From Actinomadura terrae (lineage in GTDB: Bacteria; Actinomycetota; Actinomycetes; Streptosporangiales; Streptosporangiaceae): a stretch of 64,000 bases of DNA. The stretch is from assembly GCF_022751215.1 (NCBI RefSeq), contig NZ_JAICDG010000001.1:434001-498000 (forward strand), in the 5' to 3' direction. How positions within the stretch are numbered: position 1 is the stretch's first letter; every line of letters starts with the position of its first letter. The translations under genes were made by a program, and so were the position numbers. Shown here in pieces: positions 21,644 through 28,875 of the stretch. Under the pieces are notes generated by a model, which was not told where the DNA came from, made no database searches, and saw only the letters and a program-made list of their open reading frames with translations.

Positions 21644-23005
21644 ATGCCTTCCGAGCACAGCACGGCACGCGTCCAGCACATCGTGATCATCGGCGGCGGC
21701 TACGTCGGTATGTACACGGCCCTGCGCCTCCAGAAGAAGCTGCGCGGGCGGCTGCGCCGCGGCGAGGTCGCGGTGACCGTGATCGACCCGCAGTCCTATA
21801 TGACCTACCAGCCGTTCCTGCCGGAGGCCGCCGCCGGGAACCTGGAGCCGAGGCACGTCGTGGTGCCGCTGCGGAAGGTCCTGCGCCGCTGCCGGATCGT
21901 CAACGGGTTCGCGACGCGGATCGAGCACGCGACGCGGACGGTGACCGTCCGCCCGGCGGGCGCGGACGCCACCGGCGCGCCCGACCAGGAGATCGGCTAC
22001 GACGCGCTGGTGGTGGCGCTCGGCTCGGTGTCGCGGACGCTGCCGATCCCCGGCCTCGCCGACTGCGGGATCGGCTTCAAGACGGTCGAGGAGGCGATCT
22101 TCCTGCGCAACCACGTCCTGCACCAGCTCGACATCGCCGCGTCCAACCCCGCCGACGAGGAGGTCCGGCGGCGGGCGCTGACGTTCGTGTTCGTCGGCGC
22201 CGGGTTCGCGGGCATCGAGGCGCTGGCGGAGCTGGAGGACATGGCGCGGGACGCCTGCCGCTGGTACCCGACGATCGACGCGTCCGAGATGCGCTGGATG
22301 ATGATCGAGGCCACCGACCGCATCCTGCCCGAGGTCGGGCCCGAGATGGGCCGCTGGACGGCCGAGGCGCTGCGCCGCCGCGGCATCGAGGTCAGGCTGG
22401 AGACGCTGCTCAAGTCCGCGGAGGGCCGGCACATCGTGTTGAGCGACGGCGAGGAGTTCGACGCCGGGACCCTCGTCTGGACGGCCGGGGTGAAGCCGCA
22501 CCCGGTCGTCGGCGACAGCGACCTCCCGCTGGACGACAAGGGCCGGATCAAGGCGACGCCCGAGCTGACCGTCGAGGGGCTGGAGTACGTCTACGCGGCG
22601 GGCGACAACGCCGCCGTCCCCGACCTGACCGACACCGGCGACTTCACCGCGCCCAACGCCCAGCACGCGGTCAGGCAGGCCAAGCGGCTCGGCGACAACA
22701 TCGCGGCGGACGTGTGCGGCAAGCCGCGCAAGCCCTACCGGCACGCCTACGTCGGCTCGGTGGCCGGTCTCGGCCTGCACAAGGGTGTGGCGAACGTCTA
22801 CGGCGTGAAACTCCGTGGGATTCTCGCCTGGCTCATGCACCGCACATACCATCTGTCTCGTATGCCGACCGTGAACCGCAAGTTCCGGATCACCGCCGAC
22901 TGGACGCTCGCCCTGTTCTTCCGGCGCGAGATCGTCTCGCTGGGCGAGCTGGAACGGCCCCGCCAGGAGTTCGAACTGGCGGCCGGGAGGCGCACCGACA
23001 CCTAG
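21644..23005 (+). CDS. NDH-2-like FAD/NAD(P)-dependent oxidoreductase
   Basis: A 453-residue flavoprotein of the type II NADH dehydrogenase family. The FAD motif is HIVIIGGGYVGMYTALRLQKK near the N-terminus; the active-site-like segment is YMTYQPFLPEAAAGNLEPRHVVVPLR; the NAD(P) motif is FVFVGAGFAGIEALAELED; the second FAD segment is YVYAAGDNAAVP. The C-terminus is amphipathic (KLRGILAWLMHRTYHLSRMP), fitting peripheral membrane attachment. True NDH-2 passes electrons from NADH to quinone. The methyltransferase-like gene begins 30 bp downstream and is probably cotranscribed, so a lipid-modifying redox role is an alternative. Confidence 0.85.
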   Translation: MPSEHSTARVQHIVIIGGGYVGMYTALRLQKKLRGRLRRGEVAVTVIDPQSYMTYQPFLPEAAAGNLEPRHVVVPLRKVLRRCRIVNGFATRIEHATRTVTVRPAGADATGAPDQEIGYDALVVALGSVSRTLPIPGLADCGIGFKTVEEAIFLRNHVLHQLDIAASNPADEEVRRRALTFVFVGAGFAGIEALAELEDMARDACRWYPTIDASEMRWMMIEATDRILPEVGPEMGRWTAEALRRRGIEVRLETLLKSAEGRHIVLSDGEEFDAGTLVWTAGVKPHPVVGDSDLPLDDKGRIKATPELTVEGLEYVYAAGDNAAVPDLTDTGDFTAPNAQHAVRQAKRLGDNIAADVCGKPRKPYRHAYVGSVAGLGLHKGVANVYGVKLRGILAWLMHRTYHLSRMPTVNRKFRITADWTLALFFRREIVSLGELERPRQEFELAAGRRTDT

Positions 23006-23034
23006 CTCATGCCCCCGAGGAGGCGTTCCCGAGG

Positions 23035-24279
23035 ATGAAGGACGGAGTCGCCTCCAGGTTGGCGCCGCTGCTCACCAAGATCATGCTCGGTGAGGGCCGC
23101 GAGGCCGAGCACGAGCTGCCGATCCGGGTGCGGGCGTGGGACGGCAGCACCGCCGGGCCGTCCGGTGCGCCCACGTTCGTGATCCGGCACCGCCGGGCGC
23201 TGCGCAGGCTGCTGTGGAAGCCGGGGGAGATGGGCCTCGTCCGCGCCTACGTCGCCGGTGAGCTGGACATCGAGGGCGACGTGTTCGCCGCGCTCGACGC
23301 CGTCCAGCAGGTGATGCGCAGCGGCGACCAGCCGATCAGGCTGAGCGGGGACGACAAGCGCGACATCGTCCGGACGGCGGTGACGCTCGGCGCCGTCGGC
23401 CCCGAGCCGAAGCCGCCGCCCGAGGAGTTCACCTCCGGTCGAGGCCCCGGCCCGCTGACCGAGTCGGCGGCGTTCTTCGCCCGGCTGTTCGGGGACGGCC
23501 TCGCGCACGGCACCGGGCAGTGGGACCAGGCCGTCGACCTCGACGAGGCCACCCGCGCCGCGCACCGCGCGCTCGCCGAGCGGCTCGGGCTGTTCACCGG
23601 CGCCCGCGTCCTGGACCTGAACGGCGGCTGGGGCGCGTTCGCCCGGTACGCGGGCGCCGAGCACGGCGCCCGCGTGGTCGCGCTGACCCGCACCGCCGAG
23701 CAGGCCGACCACCTCCGCGCGCTCGCGGCGGAGTCCGGCGCCGACCTCCAGCCGCGCGGCTTCGACCTCACCGAGGCGGGCGACGGCCCCTTCGACGCGA
23801 TCGTCGGGATCGCGGGCATCGAGGCGTTGGATCGTGACACCGCGCGGCTGCACGAGCTGCTCGCGCCGGGCGGACGGCTCGTCCTCCAGCAGCCCGTCCG
23901 CCGCCCCGGCCCGCACCAGATCCGCCGGACGTTCACCACCAGCTACATGTTCCCCGAGGACGGCGAGCTGCGTCCCCTCGGCGCGATCGTCGGCGAGCTG
24001 GAGGACGCGGGCCTGGAGGTCCGGGCCGTCGGCGCGCTCCGCGAGCACCACGCGCGGACGCTCCGGGCCTGGGCGGCGAACCTTCAACGTCATTGGACAC
24101 ACTGCGCCGAACTAGCCGGAACCGGCCGCGCCCGGGTCTGGCTGCTCTATCTCGCGGCCTGCGCCCTCGCCAGTGAGAGCGGACGGATCGGTATGCACGA
24201 AATATGTGCTATTCGCCGAGATCGCGACGGTCGGGCGGGAACGACCTTGGTGGAAGGGCGCGCCGTAATAAGCCGTTGA
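23035..24279 (+). CDS. Divergent cyclopropane-fatty-acyl-phospholipid synthase-like methyltransferase
   Basis: A 414-residue protein of the CFA synthase family from ATG 23035. The N-terminal part (FVIRHRRALRRLLWKPGEMGLVRAYVAGELDIEGD) is the lipid-binding-type domain of these enzymes. The SAM domain begins near residue 190 with VLDLNGGWGAFARYAG, where canonical enzymes have GCGWGG. The YSCAYF-like catalytic segment is absent; at that place the sequence reads SAAFFARLFGDGLAHGTGQW. It may therefore be non-catalytic or act on another lipid. It follows the NDH-2-like gene by 30 bp. Confidence 0.75.
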   Translation: MKDGVASRLAPLLTKIMLGEGREAEHELPIRVRAWDGSTAGPSGAPTFVIRHRRALRRLLWKPGEMGLVRAYVAGELDIEGDVFAALDAVQQVMRSGDQPIRLSGDDKRDIVRTAVTLGAVGPEPKPPPEEFTSGRGPGPLTESAAFFARLFGDGLAHGTGQWDQAVDLDEATRAAHRALAERLGLFTGARVLDLNGGWGAFARYAGAEHGARVVALTRTAEQADHLRALAAESGADLQPRGFDLTEAGDGPFDAIVGIAGIEALDRDTARLHELLAPGGRLVLQQPVRRPGPHQIRRTFTTSYMFPEDGELRPLGAIVGELEDAGLEVRAVGALREHHARTLRAWAANLQRHWTHCAELAGTGRARVWLLYLAACALASESGRIGMHEICAIRRDRDGRAGTTLVEGRAVISR

Positions 24280-24437
24280 ACCGTGCCGAATTCCCGTCCG
24301 GCCTGGTGCACGCACAAGATCATGCGTTGCATGTCGAGCTGGCCGTTTCCGGCCCGCTGCCGCTCACATGGCCGCTCACCGGCGGGAATGCGCCTGGAGT
24401 CGAATTTCGCTCGTCCGGCGCCCCAAGGGCGTCCCGG

Positions 24438-24443
24438 TATGAT
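24438..24443 (+). promoter_or_regulatory. -10 element TATGAT for the tRNA gene
   Basis: TATGAT ends six bases before the first tRNA base, a normal -10 to start distance. No obvious -35 is seen. Confidence 0.5.
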
Positions 24444-24449
24444 TACGCC

Positions 24450-24522
24450 GCCCCTGTAGCCCAATGGCAGAGGCAGGCTCCCTAAAAGAGCCTATGTGTC
24501 GGTTCGAGTCCGACCAGGGGCA
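24450..24522 (+). tRNA. tRNA with UAA anticodon, C33 and a short variable loop; isotype uncertain
   Basis: The 73 bases fold as a cloverleaf. The acceptor stem is GCCCCTG/CAGGGGC with discriminator A and no encoded CCA. TA is at positions 8-9. The D stem is GCC/GGC with a GG-containing loop. The anticodon stem is GGCTC/GAGCC with loop CCTAAAA, the variable loop is five bases (TATGT), and the T stem is GTCGG/CCGAC with loop TTCGAGT. Positions 34-36 are TAA, which would read UUA (Leu). However, bacterial tRNA-Leu is class II with a long variable arm, and position 33 is C rather than the near-universal U. It could be a misread pseudogene, a noncanonical decoder, or an RNA with a non-ribosomal job. 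Confidence 0.8.
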
Positions 24523-24570
24523 CCCGACGACCGGCCGGCGGCCCGCCTGGGCGCGCCGGCCGGACTCCTT

Positions 24571-24609
24571 CCGAACGCTTACCGAACGGCTTTCGAACGG
24601 CACACGAAG
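24571..24609 (+). repeat. Three to four 11-bp direct repeats (CCGAACG-type) upstream of the Bax-inhibitor-like gene
   Basis: CCGAACG (24571), CCGAACG (24582) and TCGAACG (24593) are spaced exactly 11 bp apart, with a weaker ACGAAG at 24604. An 11-bp period places them on one helix face, as in a repeated protein-binding site. Confidence 0.5.
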
Positions 24610-24672
24610 ATCCATTGAGCCGGTCTTTCGGGGGTTCGCCGACACGGTTAGGGGAAGGTTCCGCAACGTACC

Positions 24673-24700
24673 TGGACGAGCGCCATTCGGTGCTTAGACT
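24673..24700 (+). promoter_or_regulatory. Candidate promoter of the Bax-inhibitor-like gene
   Basis: TGGACG (24673-24678) and TAGACT (24695-24700) are separated by 16 bases. The -10 ends 31 bases before ATG 24732. Confidence 0.4.
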
Positions 24701-24731
24701 GGTGCTCGGGTCGGCCGACATGGAGGCGTCA

Positions 24732-25562
24732 ATGGAGAGCAGGAACCCGGCATTCCGGGGCCGTGCCTTCGAGCAGCGCTCGGGCGCCGCCTACGGAGCG
24801 CCCGGCGGTGGAGCGCCCGGTTACGGCGCACCCGCCTACGGCCAGTACGGATACTCCCCGGCACCGCCGCAGGCGCCGCCGGCGGCCACCCGTCCGATGA
24901 CGATGGACGACGTCGTCGTCCGCGGCTTCTCGACCCTGCTCATGCTGGTGATCACCGCCGCGCTCGCCTGGACGCTGGTGCCCATCCGCCTGGCCACGGC
25001 GGTGCTGGCGGTCGCGCTCGTCGCCGAGCTCGGGATCTGGGCGTTCATCACCTTCGGCCGCAAGGCGAACGCGCCGATGGTGCTGGCGTTCGCCGCGGCC
25101 TACGGGGTCGCGGTCGGCATCATCAGCCACGTCTACAACGACATCTACCACGGCGTCGTCTTCCAGGCCGTGATCGGCACCGCGCTCGCCTTCGGCGCGA
25201 CGCTCGCCGTCTACGCGCTGCGGATCGTCCGCGTCACCCCCGGTTTCGCCCGGTTCGTCATCGCGGCGGGCCTCGGCCTGATCGGGCTGATGCTCGTCAA
25301 CGGGCTCGTGCACCTGTTCGGCGGCGACGGCGGCATCGGCATCCGCGACCCGAGCAGCCCGCTCGCCTACGTCTTCAGCGTCGCCGCGATCCTCGTCGGC
25401 TGCTTCTTCCTGCTGCTCGACTTCGACACGATCGAGCAGGGCGTCCGCTCGGGCGCCCCGGAGAAGTTCGCCTGGTACTGCGCGTTCGGGCTGGTGCTCA
25501 GCCTCGTGTGGATCTACCTGGAGATGCTCCGGCTGCTGTCCTACTTCACCGGCCGCGACTGA
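24732..25562 (+). CDS. Bax inhibitor-1/YccA-like integral membrane protein
   Basis: A 276-residue protein with a 60-residue Gly/Tyr/Pro-rich cytoplasmic N-terminus (YGAPGGGAPGYGAPAYGQYGY) followed by about seven hydrophobic helices. The C-terminal FDTIEQGVRSGAPEKFAWYCAFGLVLSLVWIYLEMLRLLSY region is typical of the actinobacterial Bax-1/YccA (TMBIM) branch; the paired acidic residues (Asp/Glu) there match the proton/calcium-sensing pair of the superfamily. I chose ATG 24732 because GGAGG lies seven bases upstream. The biological role in actinomycetes is not established. Confidence 0.85.
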   Translation: MESRNPAFRGRAFEQRSGAAYGAPGGGAPGYGAPAYGQYGYSPAPPQAPPAATRPMTMDDVVVRGFSTLLMLVITAALAWTLVPIRLATAVLAVALVAELGIWAFITFGRKANAPMVLAFAAAYGVAVGIISHVYNDIYHGVVFQAVIGTALAFGATLAVYALRIVRVTPGFARFVIAAGLGLIGLMLVNGLVHLFGGDGGIGIRDPSSPLAYVFSVAAILVGCFFLLLDFDTIEQGVRSGAPEKFAWYCAFGLVLSLVWIYLEMLRLLSYFTGRD

Positions 25563-25602
25563 CGCCGAGGGCCGGGCGCCGGGCCTGGAGGGCTCAAGAC
25601 GC

Positions 25603-25640
25603 CGATCGGCCCCCCGCCGCGTCCAGCGAGGGGCCGATCG
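25603..25640. terminator. Bidirectional terminator between convergent genes
   Basis: Perfect 11-bp arms CGATCGGCCCC / GGGGCCGATCG flank a 16-base loop, between the Bax-inhibitor-like gene and the convergent DUF4287 gene. Confidence 0.7.
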
Positions 25641-25728
25641 TCGTGGGATCTCTGCGCCAGGGTCGCATGCGTCGCGACTGCGGGGATCACCCGTTGGCGG
25701 GAACCCACCGGGTCCGTGGGGGCACGCC

Positions 25729-25956
25729 TCAGTAGTGGCGCGCACGGCGCGTGCGCTCGTGTTCGCGCACCAGCGCGGCGGCGTAGCCGTGGGAGAGGTT
25801 GTGCTCCTCGGCCAGCCAGCTACAGCGTTCCTCACAACGGGAGAACGACGGACCGTTCTCGATGGCGGTGAACCACTCGGGGATGTCACGTCCTGTGACT
25901 TGCGGAATGCGGGCGATCAACTTGCTGTGCGTCTCCGGCGAGTGGTTCAGTGACAA
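25729..25956 (-). CDS. DUF4287 domain protein
   Basis: A 75-residue protein started at TTG 25956, with GGAGG six bases upstream; the in-frame upstream ATG at 26019 would add a Cys/Arg-rich stretch with no ribosome site. It opens LSLNHSPETHSKLIARIPQVTGRDIPEWF and ends AEEHNLSHGYAAALVREHERTRRARHY, a compact all-helical DUF4287 unit. It contains two cysteines (RCEERC). The function is unknown; DUF4287 proteins resemble small DNA- or ligand-associated helical domains. An inverted repeat 90 bp upstream (26045-26067) may control it. Confidence 0.8.
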   Translation of the reverse strand: MSLNHSPETHSKLIARIPQVTGRDIPEWFTAIENGPSFSRCEERCSWLAEEHNLSHGYAAALVREHERTRRARHY

Positions 25957-26044
25957 TTGGCACCTCCAGGTCGCGGGGCTCTTCCTGCCGACTCTGCAAC
26001 AGCGACCGGCATGTGACAACCCCCTAACGGGGACCTATCTATCA

Positions 26045-26067
26045 CGTTACGTAGATCATTCGTAACG
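26045..26067. promoter_or_regulatory. Inverted repeat CGTTACG-N9-CGTAACG upstream of the DUF4287 gene
   Basis: Perfect 7-bp arms with nine bases between them lie in an AT-richer part of the 174-bp spacer between the thiolase stop and the DUF4287 start. It looks like an operator for a dimeric regulator. Confidence 0.4.
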
Positions 26068-26091
26068 GGGACATCCTCCGGTAAAGACGCA

Positions 26092-26113
26092 GGTGGCCCG
26101 CCCGCGGGCCACC
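26092..26113 (-). terminator. Terminator of the thiolase gene
   Basis: GGTGGCCCG-CCCG-CGGGCCACC lies 17 bases past the thiolase stop; in the minus-strand direction a CTTT run follows. Confidence 0.65.
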
Positions 26114-26130
26114 GAGCGCCTTGACACGGT

Positions 26131-27351
26131 CTACGACAGGCGTTCCAGCACCATCGCCATGCCCTGCCCGCCGCCGACGCACATCGTCTCCAGGCCGAAC
26201 TGCCCGTCGTGGAAACGGAGCCCGTTCAGCAGCGTCGAGGTGATCCGGGCCCCGGTCATCCCGAACGGGTGCCCGACGGCGATCGCACCGCCGTTGACGT
26301 TCAGCTTGTCCAGGTCGATCCCGAGCTCCTCCGCCGAGGGCAGCACCTGCGCCGCGAACGCCTCGTTGATCTCGACCAGGTCGATGTCGTCGATGGTCAT
26401 GCCCGCCTTCGCGAGCGCCTTGCGGGACGCGCCCACCGGCCCGAGCCCCATGATCTCGGGCGAGAGCCCGGTGACGCCGGTGGACACGATCCGCGCCAGC
26501 GGCGTGATCCCCAGCTCGGCGGCCTTGACGTCGCTCATGACGATGACGGCGGCGGCACCGTCGTTGAGCGGGCAGCAGTTGCCCGCGGTGACCGTCCCGT
26601 CCGGGCGGAACACCGGCTGGAGCGCGGCCACCTTCTCGTAGGTCGTGCCGGGACGCGGGCCGTCGTCCTTGGCGACGACCGTCCCGTCCGGCAGCGTGAC
26701 CGGGGTGATGTCGCGCTCCCAGAACCCGTTGGCCAGCGCCTTCTCCGCGAGGTTCTGCGAGCGGACGCCGAACTCGTCCTGGGCCTGCCGGGTCACGCCC
26801 CGGGACGCGGCCACGTTCTCGGCCGTCTGCCCCATGGCGATGTAGACGTCGGGGACGGCGCCGTCCTCCCGTGGATCGTGCCACACCTCCGCGCCGCCCT
26901 CGGCGACCTTGGCGGTGCGGGCCTCGGCGTCCGCGAACACCGGGTTCTTGGTGTCGGGCAGCCCGTCGCTGCTGCCCTTGGCGAACCGGCTGACGGTCTC
27001 GACCCCCGCCGACACGATCACGTCGGCCTCCCCGGCCTTGATCGCGTGGAACGCCATCCGGGTCGTCTGCAACGAGGACGAGCAGTACCGCGTGATCGTC
27101 GCGCCGGGCACCCGGTCCCAGCCGAGCAGCACCGCCACGACACGTCCCATGTTGTAGCCCTGCTCGCCCCCGGGCAGCCCGCATCCGAGCAGCAGGTCGT
27201 CGATCTCGGCCGGGTCGAGCTGCGGCACCTTGGCCATCGCGGCGGTGACCATCTGGGCGGTGAGGTCGTCGGGACGGATCTCCTTCAGCGACCCCTTGAA
27301 GGCGCGTCCGATCGGGGAGCGGGCGGTGGCGACGATGACTGCCTCGGGCAT
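26131..27351 (-). CDS. Acetyl-CoA C-acetyltransferase (thiolase, FadA type)
   Basis: A 406-residue thiolase. The nucleophile Cys90 lies in ITRYCSSSLQTTRMAF, the catalytic His in GHPFGMTGAR, and the second Cys in MCVGGGQGMAM. It performs thiolytic cleavage or condensation of acyl-CoAs. The product is longest around residues 140-160 (AEGGAEVWHDPREDG). Degradative versus biosynthetic direction cannot be read. The 330-bp spacer upstream (27352-27681) holds a candidate -10 TAGATT (minus strand, 27439-27434) and G/C-rich dyads, but no gene I can support. Order with the SGNH gene and cbs matches mycobacterial fadA3. Confidence 0.93.
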   Translation of the reverse strand: MPEAVIVATARSPIGRAFKGSLKEIRPDDLTAQMVTAAMAKVPQLDPAEIDDLLLGCGLPGGEQGYNMGRVVAVLLGWDRVPGATITRYCSSSLQTTRMAFHAIKAGEADVIVSAGVETVSRFAKGSSDGLPDTKNPVFADAEARTAKVAEGGAEVWHDPREDGAVPDVYIAMGQTAENVAASRGVTRQAQDEFGVRSQNLAEKALANGFWERDITPVTLPDGTVVAKDDGPRPGTTYEKVAALQPVFRPDGTVTAGNCCPLNDGAAAVIVMSDVKAAELGITPLARIVSTGVTGLSPEIMGLGPVGASRKALAKAGMTIDDIDLVEINEAFAAQVLPSAEELGIDLDKLNVNGGAIAVGHPFGMTGARITSTLLNGLRFHDGQFGLETMCVGGGQGMAMVLERLS

Positions 27352-27681
27352 GTGCGGGACTCCTGTCTCACGACCGGTCTGCTGGACCTGGGCGGGCGGC
27401 CGCGAGGGACGGCGTTACCCGCCGGTCACCAGCAATCTAGCTCCCGTCCCGAACCCGGGTACACGGCGGGTCCCGCCGATTTCCCGGCCGCGCTGTGACG
27501 GTGGCCCCATGCGAGCGGGACCCGGGGGGACACAGACTGTGATCACGCACTCGGACAAACCCGCCTTCGCGCGGACGGCGGCGGACCCGGGCGGCGAAGG
27601 ACGACCGGGGCTCGCCACTGGTGACCGGGCGGGCCCCGGTCCTACTTCCCCGATCACCGGGACCAGCCGGTTCGCGCCTGG

Positions 27682-28674
27682 TCAGGCGGTGTCCGGTGCG
27701 GGAGCCGGGAGGTCGGACGGGGCGGTGCGGCGGCGCAGCAGCCGCGCCCAGCGGCCCCGGGGCCCCCGGTCGTCCCCGGCGACCGACGCGCCGGAGACCT
27801 CGGTGCCCGACACCTCGGCGGCCTCGGCGGCGGCCAGGTAGACCGGGAGAACGCCCTGGTCGAGCAGGGTCTCCACGTCCGGTTCGAGGTCGAGCGCGTG
27901 CGCCATCGAGGGCAGCAGCGCGGCGGACGCGGCGGCGTAGCCGCGGGCGGAGGGGTGGTAGCGGTCCTCGCTGAACATCGACAGCGGGTCGGCGGCGAAC
28001 TCGCGGCCGAGCAGGTCGCCGAGGGACACCGAGCGGCCGCCGTGCTCCACGACCGAGATCGTCTGGGCGGCGGCGAGCTGGCGGCTCGCGCGCCGGGCGA
28101 TCCACTTGAGCGGCTGCATGAGCGGCTTGACCGAGCCGAGGTCGGGGCAGGTGCCGACCACCACCTGGCAGCCGGTCGCGCGGAGCGCCGCGACCGCGTC
28201 CGAGAGGTGCCGGACGGACTCGGCGGGCGGCACCCGGTTCGTCACGTCGTTGGCGCCGATCATGACGACGGCCAGGTCGGGCCGGACCTGGGACGCCCGC
28301 TCGCACTGCCCCGCCAGCTCCGCCGACCGCGCGCCGGGCCGCGCCACGTTCGTCAGCCGGACGGGCCGTCCCGCGATCGACGACAGCCCCGCCGCCAGCA
28401 TCGCGGCGGGCGTCTCGTCGGGGGTGTGGACGCCGAGCCCCGCCGCCGTGGAGTCGCCGAGCATCACCAGCGACAGCGGCGGGCCGTCGAGCCCGCCCCC
28501 GTACAGGCCGTCGGCCGCGGGCGGCGCGCCGTTCGGCGTCGCCTGGATGATCTTGCGGGCGAGCCGTGCCTCCACGACCACGAGCCCGAACGTGATGCCG
28601 CCGAGGGCCGTGATGCCCCCGCCCCCGTAGGCCGCCGCCGCGGCGATGCGGCGCGCGGTGAACGCTCTCAACAT
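27682..28674 (-). CDS. SGNH/GDSL-family hydrolase with N-terminal membrane anchor
   Basis: A 330-residue esterase/lipase-like protein from ATG 28674 (MLRAFTARR). A signal-anchor helix spans residues ~12-33 (AAAAAYGGGGITALGGITFG). The SGNH blocks are GDSTAAGLG (catalytic Ser, block I), ARPGARS (block II Gly), IGANDVTN (block III Asn) and DRYHPSARGYA (Asp/His, block V). A low-complexity tail ending RRTAPSDLPAPAPDTA follows. The catalytic domain should face outside. It diverges from cbs, as in M. tuberculosis Rv1075c. The natural ester substrate is unknown. Confidence 0.9.
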   Translation of the reverse strand: MLRAFTARRIAAAAAYGGGGITALGGITFGLVVVEARLARKIIQATPNGAPPAADGLYGGGLDGPPLSLVMLGDSTAAGLGVHTPDETPAAMLAAGLSSIAGRPVRLTNVARPGARSAELAGQCERASQVRPDLAVVMIGANDVTNRVPPAESVRHLSDAVAALRATGCQVVVGTCPDLGSVKPLMQPLKWIARRASRQLAAAQTISVVEHGGRSVSLGDLLGREFAADPLSMFSEDRYHPSARGYAAASAALLPSMAHALDLEPDVETLLDQGVLPVYLAAAEAAEVSGTEVSGASVAGDDRGPRGRWARLLRRRTAPSDLPAPAPDTA

Positions 28675-28875
28675 TCCGCGCTGACCCTCCGTGATCCGGT
28701 TCCTACCCTCGCGCGAGGAGGTTGATGCCCGTGGTGCCCGATCTGGGTTACCGTCGAGAGAGAAGAACGTCTTGTTCCCTATCCTGCCCTCCCATGGTGG
28801 ACGCGGGCTGAACAGGGACACGACCGCTCAGACCGACCTACTGAACCGACCTACTCGACCGACAAGGACGTCGCG

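Noticed and set aside
21550..23034. Upstream extension of the CFA-like gene to 21550
   Set aside because: That part of the frame is the shadow of the NDH-2-like gene; the real start is ATG 23035.
24450..24522. Reading the tRNA as an amber suppressor (CTA anticodon)
   Set aside because: Placing CTA at 34-36 breaks the anticodon stem (G opposite A); only the CCTAAAA loop gives a full five-pair stem.
27415..27657. An 80-codon minus-strand frame in the thiolase/SGNH spacer
   Set aside because: Pro/Gly/Arg-rich, no ribosome site, no match to any family I know; left as noncoding.
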